From Opitutaceae bacterium (GTDB taxonomy: Bacteria > Verrucomicrobiota > Verrucomicrobiia > Opitutales > Opitutaceae): a stretch of DNA of 64,000 nucleotides. The stretch lies in assembly GCA_028284235.1 (NCBI GenBank), contig JANQSC010000072.1, forward strand, positions 1-64,000, given 5' to 3'. Both the position numbers and the translations under genes were made by a program. A model generated the notes under the pieces. The model was not told where the DNA came from. It saw nothing but the letters and a program-made list of their open reading frames with translations, and made no database searches. Within the stretch, counting starts at the first letter, position 1. The number at the start of each line of letters is the position of its first letter. Positions 26,940 to 36,230 of this stretch are shown here, piece after piece.

Positions 26940-26965
26940 CCATCCTGTAAATAAGGGATAGGTGG
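26940..26965 (+). promoter_or_regulatory. 26-nt hairpin motif, copy 2
   Basis: CCATCCTGT...AGGGATAGGTGG closely resembles the motif at 1304-1329. It lies about 135 bases upstream of the chosen start of the PhoD-like gene. Confidence 0.35.
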
Positions 26966-27099
26966 CGCTTCTGGTTTATATACAATGGCGGCGTGAACTC
27001 TCGATTCTTGGTTTCCTCCCTCATTTATTCCGCTCCCAGTTCAGCAATGGCTTGTTGGAAGCGGCAAACCGCTTTATCTATTCCGGTGCCCCATCCCCT

Positions 27100-29430
27100 G
27101 TGAATAGACTCAAAACACCCGTTTTCGCGCTCGTTTTCCTCTCAGTTGGAACGTGCCTTTCCCCGGCTCAATCCCTGCCCGCTCTTCAAAAAGGGGTGAC
27201 CCGACCTTGGATCGGTCCCGAGTACTGGACGAATCCGCTCATGAATTGGCGACTTGCGGATGGTCGCATCGAGAATACGCACGGCGGGTGGGTGAACGAG
27301 ACCCATTCTCTGACGCATCAGTTGAAGCCCGGGGACGGGTCGTTCGCCGTGAGCGTTCGGCTGGGTTTGATGGATAGTTCCGACACGGCGTCGCAGGTGG
27401 TTGGATTTGCCGGATTCAAGATTGGGGCGGTGGGGCACCGGAACCACTACCTTTCCAACGTGCTGCACGATTTGAATGGCAGCTTCGCGAGCGAACTGGC
27501 CCAGGCGTCTCCCGTCGCAGCGGGGATCACGACGGACGGGCGCCTGCGCATCGGAGAGCTGTATTCAGAAAAGCAATTCGATTTTGCGCAGCTGGACGAG
27601 GCGACGCTCATCCTTTCGGGCATCTACTCGAACGGCCGCTTGGCAATGAGCGTAGCTCTCGCGCGAGGGGAGGAGCAGATCGCTTGGCTCGATGCGGAGA
27701 TCGAACGCGAGTCGCTGTCTGGAAATATAGCCTTGGCTTGTCATGGGTTGAACCTCCCGCGCTTGTACAAGCGCAGCGCGGAGGATATCGACCATCCGCG
27801 ATTCTGGTTCTCCGGCTGGGAAGCGGCTGGGAGCAAACTATCGGCGAATTCAAATCAGACGATCGGACCGATTCTCTGGTCGCAGTATACGCTGCACGAA
27901 AGCGCGCTGACGATGATGGTGTTTTTGGCGACGATGGAGGTGAAGGCGAACCAGACCGTTGAGTTGCAAGCGAGATCGGGCTCGTCTTGGAATACGATCG
28001 CCGAGAGCGCCGTCGATTCGCTGTCGAGTTCGGCTCGTTTTCGCATTGAAAACTGGGACAGTCGCATCGACCAGGAGTATCGGATCGCCTACCGTTGGAA
28101 CACTGCGAACGGCCCGCGCGTCGACTACTGGAGTGGGACCGTCCGCAAGAATCCCGCCGAAGATAAATCGATCGTTCTTGCGGGGCTGTCGTGTTCCAAC
28201 TCTGAGCTGTTCCCCAACCGGTTCCTCGTCGACAATCTTCTAACGCAAGATCCTGACCTCGTATATTTCTCGGGCGACCAAATTTACGAATCCAATGGCG
28301 GGTATTGGATCGTTCCGGCGAAAACCGAATCGGATGTGCCGCGGGCGGCATTGAACTATCTCGGGAAATTCTGGCTATCCATCCTCGGCTTTCGCGATTT
28401 GCTCAAAGACCGGCCAACCGTGATGACGCCCGACGACCACGACGTCTATTCGAACGACCTCTGGGGCAAGGGCGGCATCCCGATGGGGAAGGACCGCTGC
28501 TTCGGTGGCTACACCATGCACGCCGATTGGGTCAAGATGGTCGAATACACCCAGATGGGGAATCGTCCGGATCCCTACGATGAAGCGCCGATTGCTCAAG
28601 GTATCCGCGTTTACACGACAAGTCTCGATATAGGCGGCGCAAGTTTCGCTTTGATCAACGACCGCAAGTTCAAGTCTGCGCCCGGCGATGTGATCGACGC
28701 CATGGAGCCGCTCTTCGCCATGCGTGGGGAACGCAATACGCCACGGATGGATACCATCAACGAGACGAACTTCGATACGCGCCTTCTCGATCGGCCGGAC
28801 CTGGAACTACTCGGCCAGAGGCAGCTCGACTTCCTCCGACAATGGGGCAGGGACGGGACGAAACTGCGGGCGGTACTGTCCCAGTCCGCGTTTTGCCAGC
28901 CGCACCACCTCATGGTCGCGGACATGGACTCCAATGGCTGGCCGCAATCGGGTCGCAAACGGGCCTTGGAAGCGATCCGCGAAGCCAACGCGGTCATGAT
29001 CACGGGCGATCTCCACTTCGCCACCTTGGTGCAGCAAGGTATCGACGACTGGGAGGACGCCGGCTGGTCGTTTACGGTGCCCTCCGTATCCACGCAGACC
29101 CATCGGGCTTGGCGGCCGACTGTGGAAGGGAAAAATCGCTTGCCGGGGATGCCCGACTACACGGGCCGCTACCTCGATGGCTGGGGGAACAAGATCACTG
29201 TCTGGGCGGCGGCGAACCCCTACAGCTTTCTCGTCGAGGATTCGTATGACGGCGAAGGGGCGGATACGCTCAGATACTTGCAGAAGAGCGGCCAAGGCTA
29301 CGGAATCGTTCGTTTCCACCCGAAGGACAACACCGTGACGTTTGAAAGCTGGCCCGTCTTCGGCGATTTCAGAGGACCAGAATCCCACGAACCGCATCCC
29401 GGATTTCCAAAAACCATTTCAATGCAGTAA
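27100..29430 (+). CDS. Secreted PhoD-like metallophosphatase
   Basis: The start is set at GTG 27100 (776 residues), which begins a signal peptide (MNRLKTPVFALVFLSVGTCLSPAQS); the track start at 26962 adds a non-family tail. The first ~370 residues are beta-rich, including a fibronectin-like segment ('YRIAYRWNTANGPRVDYWSG'). The metallophosphatase core follows: 'VLAGLSCSN', 'PDLVYFSGDQIYESNGG', 'PTVMTPDDHDVYSNDLWG', 'VMITGDLHFATL'. The Asp, Asn and His residues in these blocks fit two-metal binding. PhoD-type enzymes cleave phosphodiesters or phosphomonoesters outside the cytoplasm. It opens a run of four plus-strand genes with ThuA, SGNH-like and PVC-cytochrome products. Confidence 0.85.
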   Translation: MNRLKTPVFALVFLSVGTCLSPAQSLPALQKGVTRPWIGPEYWTNPLMNWRLADGRIENTHGGWVNETHSLTHQLKPGDGSFAVSVRLGLMDSSDTASQVVGFAGFKIGAVGHRNHYLSNVLHDLNGSFASELAQASPVAAGITTDGRLRIGELYSEKQFDFAQLDEATLILSGIYSNGRLAMSVALARGEEQIAWLDAEIERESLSGNIALACHGLNLPRLYKRSAEDIDHPRFWFSGWEAAGSKLSANSNQTIGPILWSQYTLHESALTMMVFLATMEVKANQTVELQARSGSSWNTIAESAVDSLSSSARFRIENWDSRIDQEYRIAYRWNTANGPRVDYWSGTVRKNPAEDKSIVLAGLSCSNSELFPNRFLVDNLLTQDPDLVYFSGDQIYESNGGYWIVPAKTESDVPRAALNYLGKFWLSILGFRDLLKDRPTVMTPDDHDVYSNDLWGKGGIPMGKDRCFGGYTMHADWVKMVEYTQMGNRPDPYDEAPIAQGIRVYTTSLDIGGASFALINDRKFKSAPGDVIDAMEPLFAMRGERNTPRMDTINETNFDTRLLDRPDLELLGQRQLDFLRQWGRDGTKLRAVLSQSAFCQPHHLMVADMDSNGWPQSGRKRALEAIREANAVMITGDLHFATLVQQGIDDWEDAGWSFTVPSVSTQTHRAWRPTVEGKNRLPGMPDYTGRYLDGWGNKITVWAAANPYSFLVEDSYDGEGADTLRYLQKSGQGYGIVRFHPKDNTVTFESWPVFGDFRGPESHEPHPGFPKTISMQ

Positions 29431-29482
29431 CTACTGTTCCCGGCGGCGCTCCCGATTGCCTCCCCGTACGAGACTACCCCCT

Positions 29483-30358
29483 ATGAGATATAAAAACCTG
29501 GTTTCCGCCCTCCTAGCTGGAGCGCTAACGCTCTTGGCTCAGTCCGAGCTCTACGCGAGCGATTCTCTCAAGCCTCACGCCGTATTGGTGGCGGGGACGC
29601 TGCACTATTCACCCGAGCTGACTTTGCCGGTGTTCGCCGAGGAGCTGGAGCGGTTCGGCTTTCGGACGACCGTGGTGATGGGCGAGGGGGATCCGGAAAA
29701 GAAAACAGAGAACGTGTTGCCGGGTATCGAGGCCTTGGACGACGCGGATATCGCCATTTTCTTCATGCGCTTTCTCAAGCTGCCCGACGATGAATGGGCG
29801 CCGATCGAGCGCTACATTAAGTCGGGAAAGCCGGTGATCGGCCTGCGGACCGCCAATCACTCGTTCAAGTACCCGAAAGAACACCCGCGCTACGAATGGA
29901 ACGACGGCTTTGGTCGGCGGGTTCTCGGCACGCCCTACATCGTGCACCAGCAAGGAAAAACCAAAATCAGCGTCGTGCCGCAGCGGGCCAAGCACCCGAT
30001 CATGACCCATGTGGATCCCGCCGACTGGGAGTCGCTCGGGACGCTTTACCTGACGCGTTTGGAGCCCGGTTGCATTCCGCTCGTAACCGGCACGGGCAAC
30101 GGCAAAATGCGATTGCTGGAACGGACTTTCGGAACGACCTACGTTAACGAGAGCGAGGCCGACATTGTTCTCTGGGCGTGGGAAAACGAATGGGGCGCCA
30201 AGGTAGTTGGCTCGACCCTCGGGCACCCGGGGGACTTCGGCGAGGAGTCCTTTACGCGCATGCTCGTGAACGGCGCTTGCTGGGCGGTGGACAAGCCGTT
30301 GCCGAGCCCCGACGAGAAGATTAGCACGTGGAATATCAAACGGGCGGACAAGAAGTAA
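29483..30358 (+). CDS. Exported ThuA-like domain protein
   Basis: The start is set at ATG 29483 (291 residues; signal peptide MRYKNLVSALLAGALTLLAQ). The glutamine amidotransferase-like ThuA fold is visible: 'HAVLVAGTLHYSPELTLPVFAEELERFGFRTTVV', 'ALDDADIAIFFMRF', 'KSGKPVIGLRTANHSFKYP', 'GFGRRVLGTPYIVHQQGK', 'STLGHPGDFGEESFTRMLVNGACWAV'. ThuA proteins are linked to disaccharide and polyol catabolism and are common next to PVC heme proteins, though their activity is not settled. It ends 3 bases before the SGNH-like gene, so these are co-transcribed. Confidence 0.83.
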   Translation: MRYKNLVSALLAGALTLLAQSELYASDSLKPHAVLVAGTLHYSPELTLPVFAEELERFGFRTTVVMGEGDPEKKTENVLPGIEALDDADIAIFFMRFLKLPDDEWAPIERYIKSGKPVIGLRTANHSFKYPKEHPRYEWNDGFGRRVLGTPYIVHQQGKTKISVVPQRAKHPIMTHVDPADWESLGTLYLTRLEPGCIPLVTGTGNGKMRLLERTFGTTYVNESEADIVLWAWENEWGAKVVGSTLGHPGDFGEESFTRMLVNGACWAVDKPLPSPDEKISTWNIKRADKK

Positions 30359-30361
30359 ATT

Positions 30362-31615
30362 ATGGATACACGAATTTTCAGCGCGATTACGCTAGCCATT
30401 ACGTGCTGCCTCGGATCGCTGGCCCACGACGGGCATGGCCCAATGATCGAGCCGGGGGACCGGATCGCCATCGTCGGCAATACATTCGCCGACCAGTTGC
30501 GGACGAATGGCTATTTGGAGACGCTCCTCTTGCAGCAGTGGCAGGACAACCCGATCTCCCTGCGCAATCTTGGCTGGGCGGGCGACACGCTCACGGCGCG
30601 AGACCGGCCGACTAATTTCCCAACAGAGGAGTCGACCTTGAACGATCATCAGACGGACGTGATCATTGCCTGCTTCGGCATGGGCGAGTCCTTCGCGGGC
30701 AAAGCGGGCGTTGCCAACTTCAGGAGCGACCTGAAGGCCTTTATCGATTCCCATCGCGGAAAACGCTACAATGGCGAATCGGAAGCCCGGTTGATTCTCG
30801 TTTCGCCCATCGCTTACGAGTATCTGGGAGAGCATACTCCAAACACCCAGGTCAGAAACCGAGATCTGCGTTCCTACATGCGGGCGATGGAGTCGGTCGC
30901 GGCGAAAGAGGAGATCGCCTTTATCGATCTTTTCAGTCCGTCGCTGGCGCTCTCGAACAACCGCAATAGAACGCCGCTGACGACCAATGGTATCCACTTG
31001 AATGAATACGGCTACTGGGCAATGGCTCACGTTCTTTACGATCGTCTCGTCGGAAGTGAGCAGGCGTCGCTTGTCCGATCATGGCAGTTCTCCGTCGACG
31101 CTAAGTCGGGAAAAGTAAACGCGGATGGACTGGACGTGTTGCCTCTCGCGTCGACGCGCGGCGAGCTCAACTTCGAGGTACTGGAAACGACGTTCCCTTC
31201 TTTGCCGGCGCCCGTGCAGGACTCATTGCCAGAAGCGCTTTCCATTCTTCGCGACACGATGACGGTGACTAATTTGAAGCCCGGCAGCTATTCGCTAGTG
31301 GTCGATGGCGAAACGGTTGTGTCGGCCACTCACAAAGAGTGGGCTCGAGGCGTGGCCATCGACCGAACGCCGGCCCACCGCGAGGCGGAGGACTTTCGAG
31401 CGGCCATCAACGATAAAAACCTGCAGTTTATATACAGCTGGAAGGCGCTCAACCAAGTACATATCGTTGGCGAGCGACGCCATTCGCCGAGCGGTCGAAC
31501 GCTCCCCGCGGAGGTAATCGAATTCAAGGAAATCTCTGAGCGGAAGGAAGCCGCTCTCGATCGCGGCGCAATTCTAAATACGCGCGAGTGGCGTTTAATT
31601 CCGGATACAAATTAA
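30362..31615 (+). CDS. SGNH/GDSL-fold protein with altered catalytic blocks
   Basis: This 417-residue exported protein (signal peptide MDTRIFSAITLAITCCLGSLA) has an SGNH-hydrolase layout: block I 'GDRIAIVGNTFADQL', block II 'ISLRNLGWAGDT', block III 'VIIACFGMGESFAG', block V 'TTNGIHLNEYGY'. In each of three catalytic blocks the usual residue differs: Thr for the nucleophile Ser, Gly-Glu for Asn-Asp, and Asn for Asp in D-x-x-H. This variant is known in PVC genomes next to TIGR02604 heme proteins. It may be a binding protein or use a different mechanism. The C-terminal ~170 residues are of unknown function. Spacing of 3-4 bases to both neighbours shows an operon. Confidence 0.75.
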   Translation: MDTRIFSAITLAITCCLGSLAHDGHGPMIEPGDRIAIVGNTFADQLRTNGYLETLLLQQWQDNPISLRNLGWAGDTLTARDRPTNFPTEESTLNDHQTDVIIACFGMGESFAGKAGVANFRSDLKAFIDSHRGKRYNGESEARLILVSPIAYEYLGEHTPNTQVRNRDLRSYMRAMESVAAKEEIAFIDLFSPSLALSNNRNRTPLTTNGIHLNEYGYWAMAHVLYDRLVGSEQASLVRSWQFSVDAKSGKVNADGLDVLPLASTRGELNFEVLETTFPSLPAPVQDSLPEALSILRDTMTVTNLKPGSYSLVVDGETVVSATHKEWARGVAIDRTPAHREAEDFRAAINDKNLQFIYSWKALNQVHIVGERRHSPSGRTLPAEVIEFKEISERKEAALDRGAILNTREWRLIPDTN

Positions 31616-31619
31616 TACT

Positions 31620-34600
31620 ATGAAGTCATTGTTCTTTGCCTTCTCGATACCCCTGTTCCTGTCCACAGCCCTGCTGGCCCAGCAAGCCGATGGCATTAAG
31701 GTCGCCAACCTAAAGGGCGCAGATCTGAATTTGATGAACAATCACGATCCGGCGTCCCAGTTGGAGAATTTCGAGTTGCTGCCGGGCTACGAGGCGAATC
31801 TGTTCGCGGCCAACCCGATGCTGGCCAACCCGATCCACATGGTTTGGGATTCGAGAGGGCGGCTGTGGGTGGCCTGCTCCTGGGCGTATCCCCAGATCAA
31901 GCCGGGCGACGTGGCCAACGACAAAATCATCATTCTCGAAGACACCGACAACGACGGGGTCGCTGACAAGTCGACCGTGTTCGCTGATGGGCTTTATCTG
32001 CCGACCGGTATCGAGCTGGCCAACGGCGGCTGCTACGTTGCCCAGTCGCCAGACGTGCTGTTCCTCAAGGACACCGACGGTGACGACGTGGCGGACGTCA
32101 AGCAGCTCGCGTTGACGGGATTCGGCATCGAGGACAACCACCACTCGATCAGCGCGTGGCGGCGCGGACCAGGCGGCTGGATCTACTTCCAGGAAGGGAT
32201 TTTCCTCCATACGCAAGTCGAGACGCAGTACGGCGTGGTGCGGAACTTCAACGGTGGAGTCTACCAGTACAATCCGCGGACCCAGGAGTTGAGGATGTTT
32301 TGCCGCGGGACGGGTGGCAATCCCTGGGGACACGTATTCGATAAATGGGGACAATCGTTCATGGTGAACAACCCGCGCATCATGTACCTGACGCCGGGAA
32401 CGGGAGCGTCGACGGAGCCTTCACGCATTCCTCCACTCATTTCTACTGAAAAGCAGTGCGGCGGCGACATCGTCACGGGCAGCCACCTGCCCGAAGAACT
32501 GCAAGGCCAGCTTTTGACCGGCCGATTCAAGAGCCGGGCGGTCGTTCGCTACGAATTCATCGATGACGGCGCTGGATTCAGCGCCAATGTGCTTGAACCG
32601 CTCATAAGGTCCAAACACCCGAATTTTCGCCCGGTGGACGTCAAGATTGGTCCGGATGGCGCCATCTACGTCGCGGACTGGTACAACTCGATCATAAACC
32701 ATGCCCAGCATGACTTCCGCGATCCGCGCCGCGACCACGATCACGGGCGAATCTGGCGGATCACTTACAAAGACCGCCCCTTGGTGAAGAAGCCGACCCT
32801 GGTGGGAATTCCCTTGCCGGATCTCGTCGCCCAGCTGGAAAGCACGGAAACGTGGACGCGACACCAGGTTCGCAAAGAGCTGAGCGAGCGCGATCCGGAG
32901 GCGGCTCTGGCGGCGATCGAAGCATGGGTGGAAAATTTGGATACAGGCGCGGAAGGCTACGAACACCGACTGGTCGAAGCCATGTGGGCGTGTCAGAACG
33001 TGGAACGCGTGAGCGAGCCCATCCTCGAGCGCGTATTGGCTTCGGAAAGCGGCTACGCGCGTTCGGCGGGCGCTCGCGTTATCCGCTACTGGCAAGACGA
33101 GCTGTCAGATTCGATCGGCATGATCACGGATCTCGCCAATGACCCCTTTCCGCGGGTTCGCATGGAGGCGGTATTATCGGCGGGGTACATTCCCGATGCG
33201 AACGTGGTACCAGCGGCGCTTCAGGTATTGGACCATGAGACAGACCGATTTATCGATGCCACCATCCCGTCGACCTTGAAGGCTCTCGAAACGCATTGGG
33301 TACCGGAATTGGAAAAGGGAAACTTGGCGTTCGCCGATTCGAGTCACCAGGATTTCGCCGAGAGCTTTGCCGGGATCGGAGTCGACAAGCGCATGACAGC
33401 TCTGATTGGCAGCGACCGTCCGGAAACGAGGGAAATCGAATCGGTGCGGCGGCAATTCGTAGCGTCCCCCAGCGCGAAGCTGGTCCGCATGGTCGTAAAC
33501 GCGGTAGGGAAAAATGCGATACAGAACGAGTCGGCCGCGGTGGGTTTGCTCGATGGCCTGAGACAAGTGGGGGAACGGACGAACTGGGAAACGCCGCGCA
33601 GCTTCGCGACGCTCGTGCCGGCCCTTTCCAGTCCGAGCGATAGTGTGGCGGCGAGCGTAGCGGCGAGTTTGGGAGCGTGGGAATTCGCTCCGGCGGGGCC
33701 CGAACTGTTGAGCATCCTGAAGGATGGCGATCGTGCTCCCGAGCTGAGGAAAACGGCGGCGATTGCGTTGGGGAAGCTGAGGAAGACGGAGTACGTCAAC
33801 GCTCTCAAGTCGCTGGCGAGTGTCGGCGACATCGAAACGCGCTACCACGCGATATCGGGTCTCGTGGCTGCGGATATTGAAACGGCGAAGTCGAGTGCCG
33901 CTTCCGCTTTGATGGAGGCCCCGCTCAATGCGGACCCCGTGGGGCTCGTCGCGGAGTTCACACGATTGAGGAGAGGCGACACGGCGTTGGCAGCTACGCT
34001 GAACGGTGTCGCCATTCACCCCGAGGTGAAGCGTAGCGTATCGAATTATCACCGACAAACCGGGCAGCTTCCGAAAAGCTTGAGGGAGTTGTTCAGCGAT
34101 AGCCATAGCGACTCTCTCAGCATCGCGTTGCTCGGCGAGAAACGCTCGACGCTTGTTTCCGACGTGGATCGTCTGGGCGATCCTGCCAGAGGAGAGTCGA
34201 TTTTCCGGCGCAGCGAGTTGGCGTGTATGAGCTGCCATGGTATCGGTTCGGTCGGTCCGACGACGGGCCCGAATCTGGTCGCAGTGGGAACGGCGGCGGG
34301 AACGGGCTACATGGTCGAGTCGATTCTCGAGCCCAACGCGTCGATTGCGGAGCACTTCGAGAACCAGTTGTTTACGATGACGGACGATACAATGCGTATG
34401 GGCTCCATCACCTACCAGGACGACAAGCAGGTGGTTGTTCTCGACTCCGTCTCGGGCCAGGAAGTCACCTTGCCGGTCGAACAGATTCGATCCAAGAGGG
34501 ACATGCCGTCTCTGATGCCGGCCGGGCTGGCGGACCAACTGAAGAGCCGTCAGGAGTTTCTCGACTTGTCCAAGTTCCTCTCGGTGCTGGGGCAACCGGG

Positions 34601-34997
34601 TCCGTACGCGAACGACGAGCGCCCGGTCATTCGGAAGTGGGGAGTACGTCGGGGTGACGACGTATCAGCCTCTGCTTGGACGACTGTCTATAGCCGGGTT
34701 GACGGGGAGTTGCCGTTCGCGGACATCGATTTGGGCGGGCCCGTGGTAGCGCGTGGTTTTGTGGATACGCAAGTGGCGGGACCAGTGATATTAAAAGCGA
34801 ACTCCTGGGAAGGAGTCGAGCTTTGGATCGATGGAGAGAAGGTGGACGATCCCTCCAGTTCGATTGACTTTTCGAATGGACGCCGGGAATTGGCCTTGGC
34901 GATTGACCCCATGAAGCGCGGAGCGCTGGGCATCAGCGTCGAGGTGACGGCGATACCTGGGTCGCCCGCGAAATTCAAACCGGTTGGTGGCAATTGA
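31620..34997 (+). CDS. PVC-type heme-binding CxxCH protein (TIGR02604-like)
   Basis: This 1125-residue exported protein has a signal peptide (FFAFSIPLFLSTALLAQQ). Residues ~40-400 form a beta propeller of the 'putative membrane-bound dehydrogenase' type: 'FELLPGYEANLFAANPMLANP', 'DSRGRLWVACSWAYPQ', 'KIIILEDTDNDGVADKSTVFADGL', 'DVKIGPDGAIYVADWYN'. Residues ~420-800 are HEAT-like helical repeats. A cytochrome c domain near residue 860 has 'ELACMSCHGIG' and 'GPNLVAVG'. A beta-rich C-terminus follows. Such giants are typical of Planctomycetota and Verrucomicrobiota and probably oxidise sugars with heme as acceptor. It closes the operon with ThuA and the SGNH-like protein. Confidence 0.9.
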   Translation: MKSLFFAFSIPLFLSTALLAQQADGIKVANLKGADLNLMNNHDPASQLENFELLPGYEANLFAANPMLANPIHMVWDSRGRLWVACSWAYPQIKPGDVANDKIIILEDTDNDGVADKSTVFADGLYLPTGIELANGGCYVAQSPDVLFLKDTDGDDVADVKQLALTGFGIEDNHHSISAWRRGPGGWIYFQEGIFLHTQVETQYGVVRNFNGGVYQYNPRTQELRMFCRGTGGNPWGHVFDKWGQSFMVNNPRIMYLTPGTGASTEPSRIPPLISTEKQCGGDIVTGSHLPEELQGQLLTGRFKSRAVVRYEFIDDGAGFSANVLEPLIRSKHPNFRPVDVKIGPDGAIYVADWYNSIINHAQHDFRDPRRDHDHGRIWRITYKDRPLVKKPTLVGIPLPDLVAQLESTETWTRHQVRKELSERDPEAALAAIEAWVENLDTGAEGYEHRLVEAMWACQNVERVSEPILERVLASESGYARSAGARVIRYWQDELSDSIGMITDLANDPFPRVRMEAVLSAGYIPDANVVPAALQVLDHETDRFIDATIPSTLKALETHWVPELEKGNLAFADSSHQDFAESFAGIGVDKRMTALIGSDRPETREIESVRRQFVASPSAKLVRMVVNAVGKNAIQNESAAVGLLDGLRQVGERTNWETPRSFATLVPALSSPSDSVAASVAASLGAWEFAPAGPELLSILKDGDRAPELRKTAAIALGKLRKTEYVNALKSLASVGDIETRYHAISGLVAADIETAKSSAASALMEAPLNADPVGLVAEFTRLRRGDTALAATLNGVAIHPEVKRSVSNYHRQTGQLPKSLRELFSDSHSDSLSIALLGEKRSTLVSDVDRLGDPARGESIFRRSELACMSCHGIGSVGPTTGPNLVAVGTAAGTGYMVESILEPNASIAEHFENQLFTMTDDTMRMGSITYQDDKQVVVLDSVSGQEVTLPVEQIRSKRDMPSLMPAGLADQLKSRQEFLDLSKFLSVLGQPGPYANDERPVIRKWGVRRGDDVSASAWTTVYSRVDGELPFADIDLGGPVVARGFVDTQVAGPVILKANSWEGVELWIDGEKVDDPSSSIDFSNGRRELALAIDPMKRGALGISVEVTAIPGSPAKFKPVGGN

Positions 34998-35148
34998 TGA
35001 AACCAACTGTGGTTGCAAGCCTGGGATGATCCGATGGAATCGTATTGTATTGATAAAATAAGTACATTTGCATAAGAAAAGGGAATATTAGCCAAGGAAT
35101 CCCCACATTGACCTTGACTGTCTTTCCTGATCTTGATTTCAAACTGCG

Positions 35149-36141
35149 ATGAAGCCGCTTCGGAATTTCCTTCAAAATTTCCCACGCCTATTCAAGATGC
35201 CTCTTGCGCGCGAAGTCGAGAAAACGCGATGTGAATACGAGAAGAAGATCGACGAATTGTCGTCTGAGTTGGGCCAGGCGATCTCCTCGAAAAATGCAGC
35301 GGATGCTCAAAATGTAGAGTCGTCTTCGGAAATCGAGAAGCTATCCGCGGAAATCGAAAGTCTGAAAGTCGTTAGTGAAGAATCGAAGGCAGATGCGGAC
35401 TCCCTGAGGGTAGAACTCCGCCAACTTTACGATGTAGCGCATCGTGAAGGCGGTACTGCGCCGCTTCCACCCAAACACCTTCAGTTTCGAGTTGTCGGGG
35501 TCTATGCTCCGGATTTCATAGAGAGTGGATACCGGATTTGTAGAAACCTTGATGAGATACTGGCCCAGTCCGGGAAGCGGCTCGCCGATTTCGGACGTGT
35601 TCTCGATTTCGGTTGCGGATGTGGCCGCGTAAGCAGGGCGCTCAGGTCGCTACATCCGCAAGCGGAGATTTATGGAAGCGACATCGACGAGGAAGCGATA
35701 GGCTGGTTGCAAGAGCATTGCTCGTCGATTGCAGACTTTCGAGTGAACCCGCATCGACCGAAAACGAACTATCCAGACGATTTCTTCGATTTTGTGTTTA
35801 GTATCAGTGTACTTACACATTTGCCAGAGGATATGCAGTTTGAGTGGCTGCAGGAACTCAAGCGAATTACAAAGCCCGATGGCTGTCTTGTTCTTTCCAC
35901 CCATGGGGAAAATCATTTCCAGTATTTGAGTCCTGAAAATCGAGATATACTCGAATCCAATGGATTTGTTTACCAAGTAACGCCCGCTCCGCCTGAAGGC
36001 CTGCCCGACTATTACCACAACACGTTTCACAAACAATCCTATATAAAAAAAGAATGGAGCCGGTTCTTTGAGATAGTAACGATCTCAGATCAGTTGATCG
36101 ACAGTTCTCAGGACGCAGTGTTAATTCTGAATCGAGTTTGA
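35149..36141 (+). CDS. Class I SAM methyltransferase with N-terminal coiled coil
   Basis: This 330-residue cytoplasmic protein has an N-terminal coiled coil (about residues 20-100, 'KKIDELSSELGQAISSKN', 'EIEKLSAEIESLK'). The methyltransferase domain follows: motif I 'RVLDFGCGCGRVSRAL', acidic residue after strand 2 in 'IYGSDIDEEAIGWL', 'FDFVFSISVLTHLPED' and 'LKPDG'-like 'ITKPDGCLVLSTHGENH'. Similar proteins are found in surface-polysaccharide loci. The DNA here looks visibly more AT-rich than the neighbours, which suggests transfer; I have not measured it. There is no operon partner. Confidence 0.82.
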   Translation: MKPLRNFLQNFPRLFKMPLAREVEKTRCEYEKKIDELSSELGQAISSKNAADAQNVESSSEIEKLSAEIESLKVVSEESKADADSLRVELRQLYDVAHREGGTAPLPPKHLQFRVVGVYAPDFIESGYRICRNLDEILAQSGKRLADFGRVLDFGCGCGRVSRALRSLHPQAEIYGSDIDEEAIGWLQEHCSSIADFRVNPHRPKTNYPDDFFDFVFSISVLTHLPEDMQFEWLQELKRITKPDGCLVLSTHGENHFQYLSPENRDILESNGFVYQVTPAPPEGLPDYYHNTFHKQSYIKKEWSRFFEIVTISDQLIDSSQDAVLILNRV

Positions 36142-36230
36142 GTATTTGCGGAAAACTGAATTCCCGTGGCTTCAAATACATAGTATGTATTCAAACGACT
36201 AGATATGATACAGTTATAGTGACGTTTTAG

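Noticed and set aside
33174-34595. 473-residue minus-strand ORF opposite the PVC heme protein
   Set aside because: Antisense shadow. The sense frame has the CxxCH domain and continues the propeller and HEAT-like regions.
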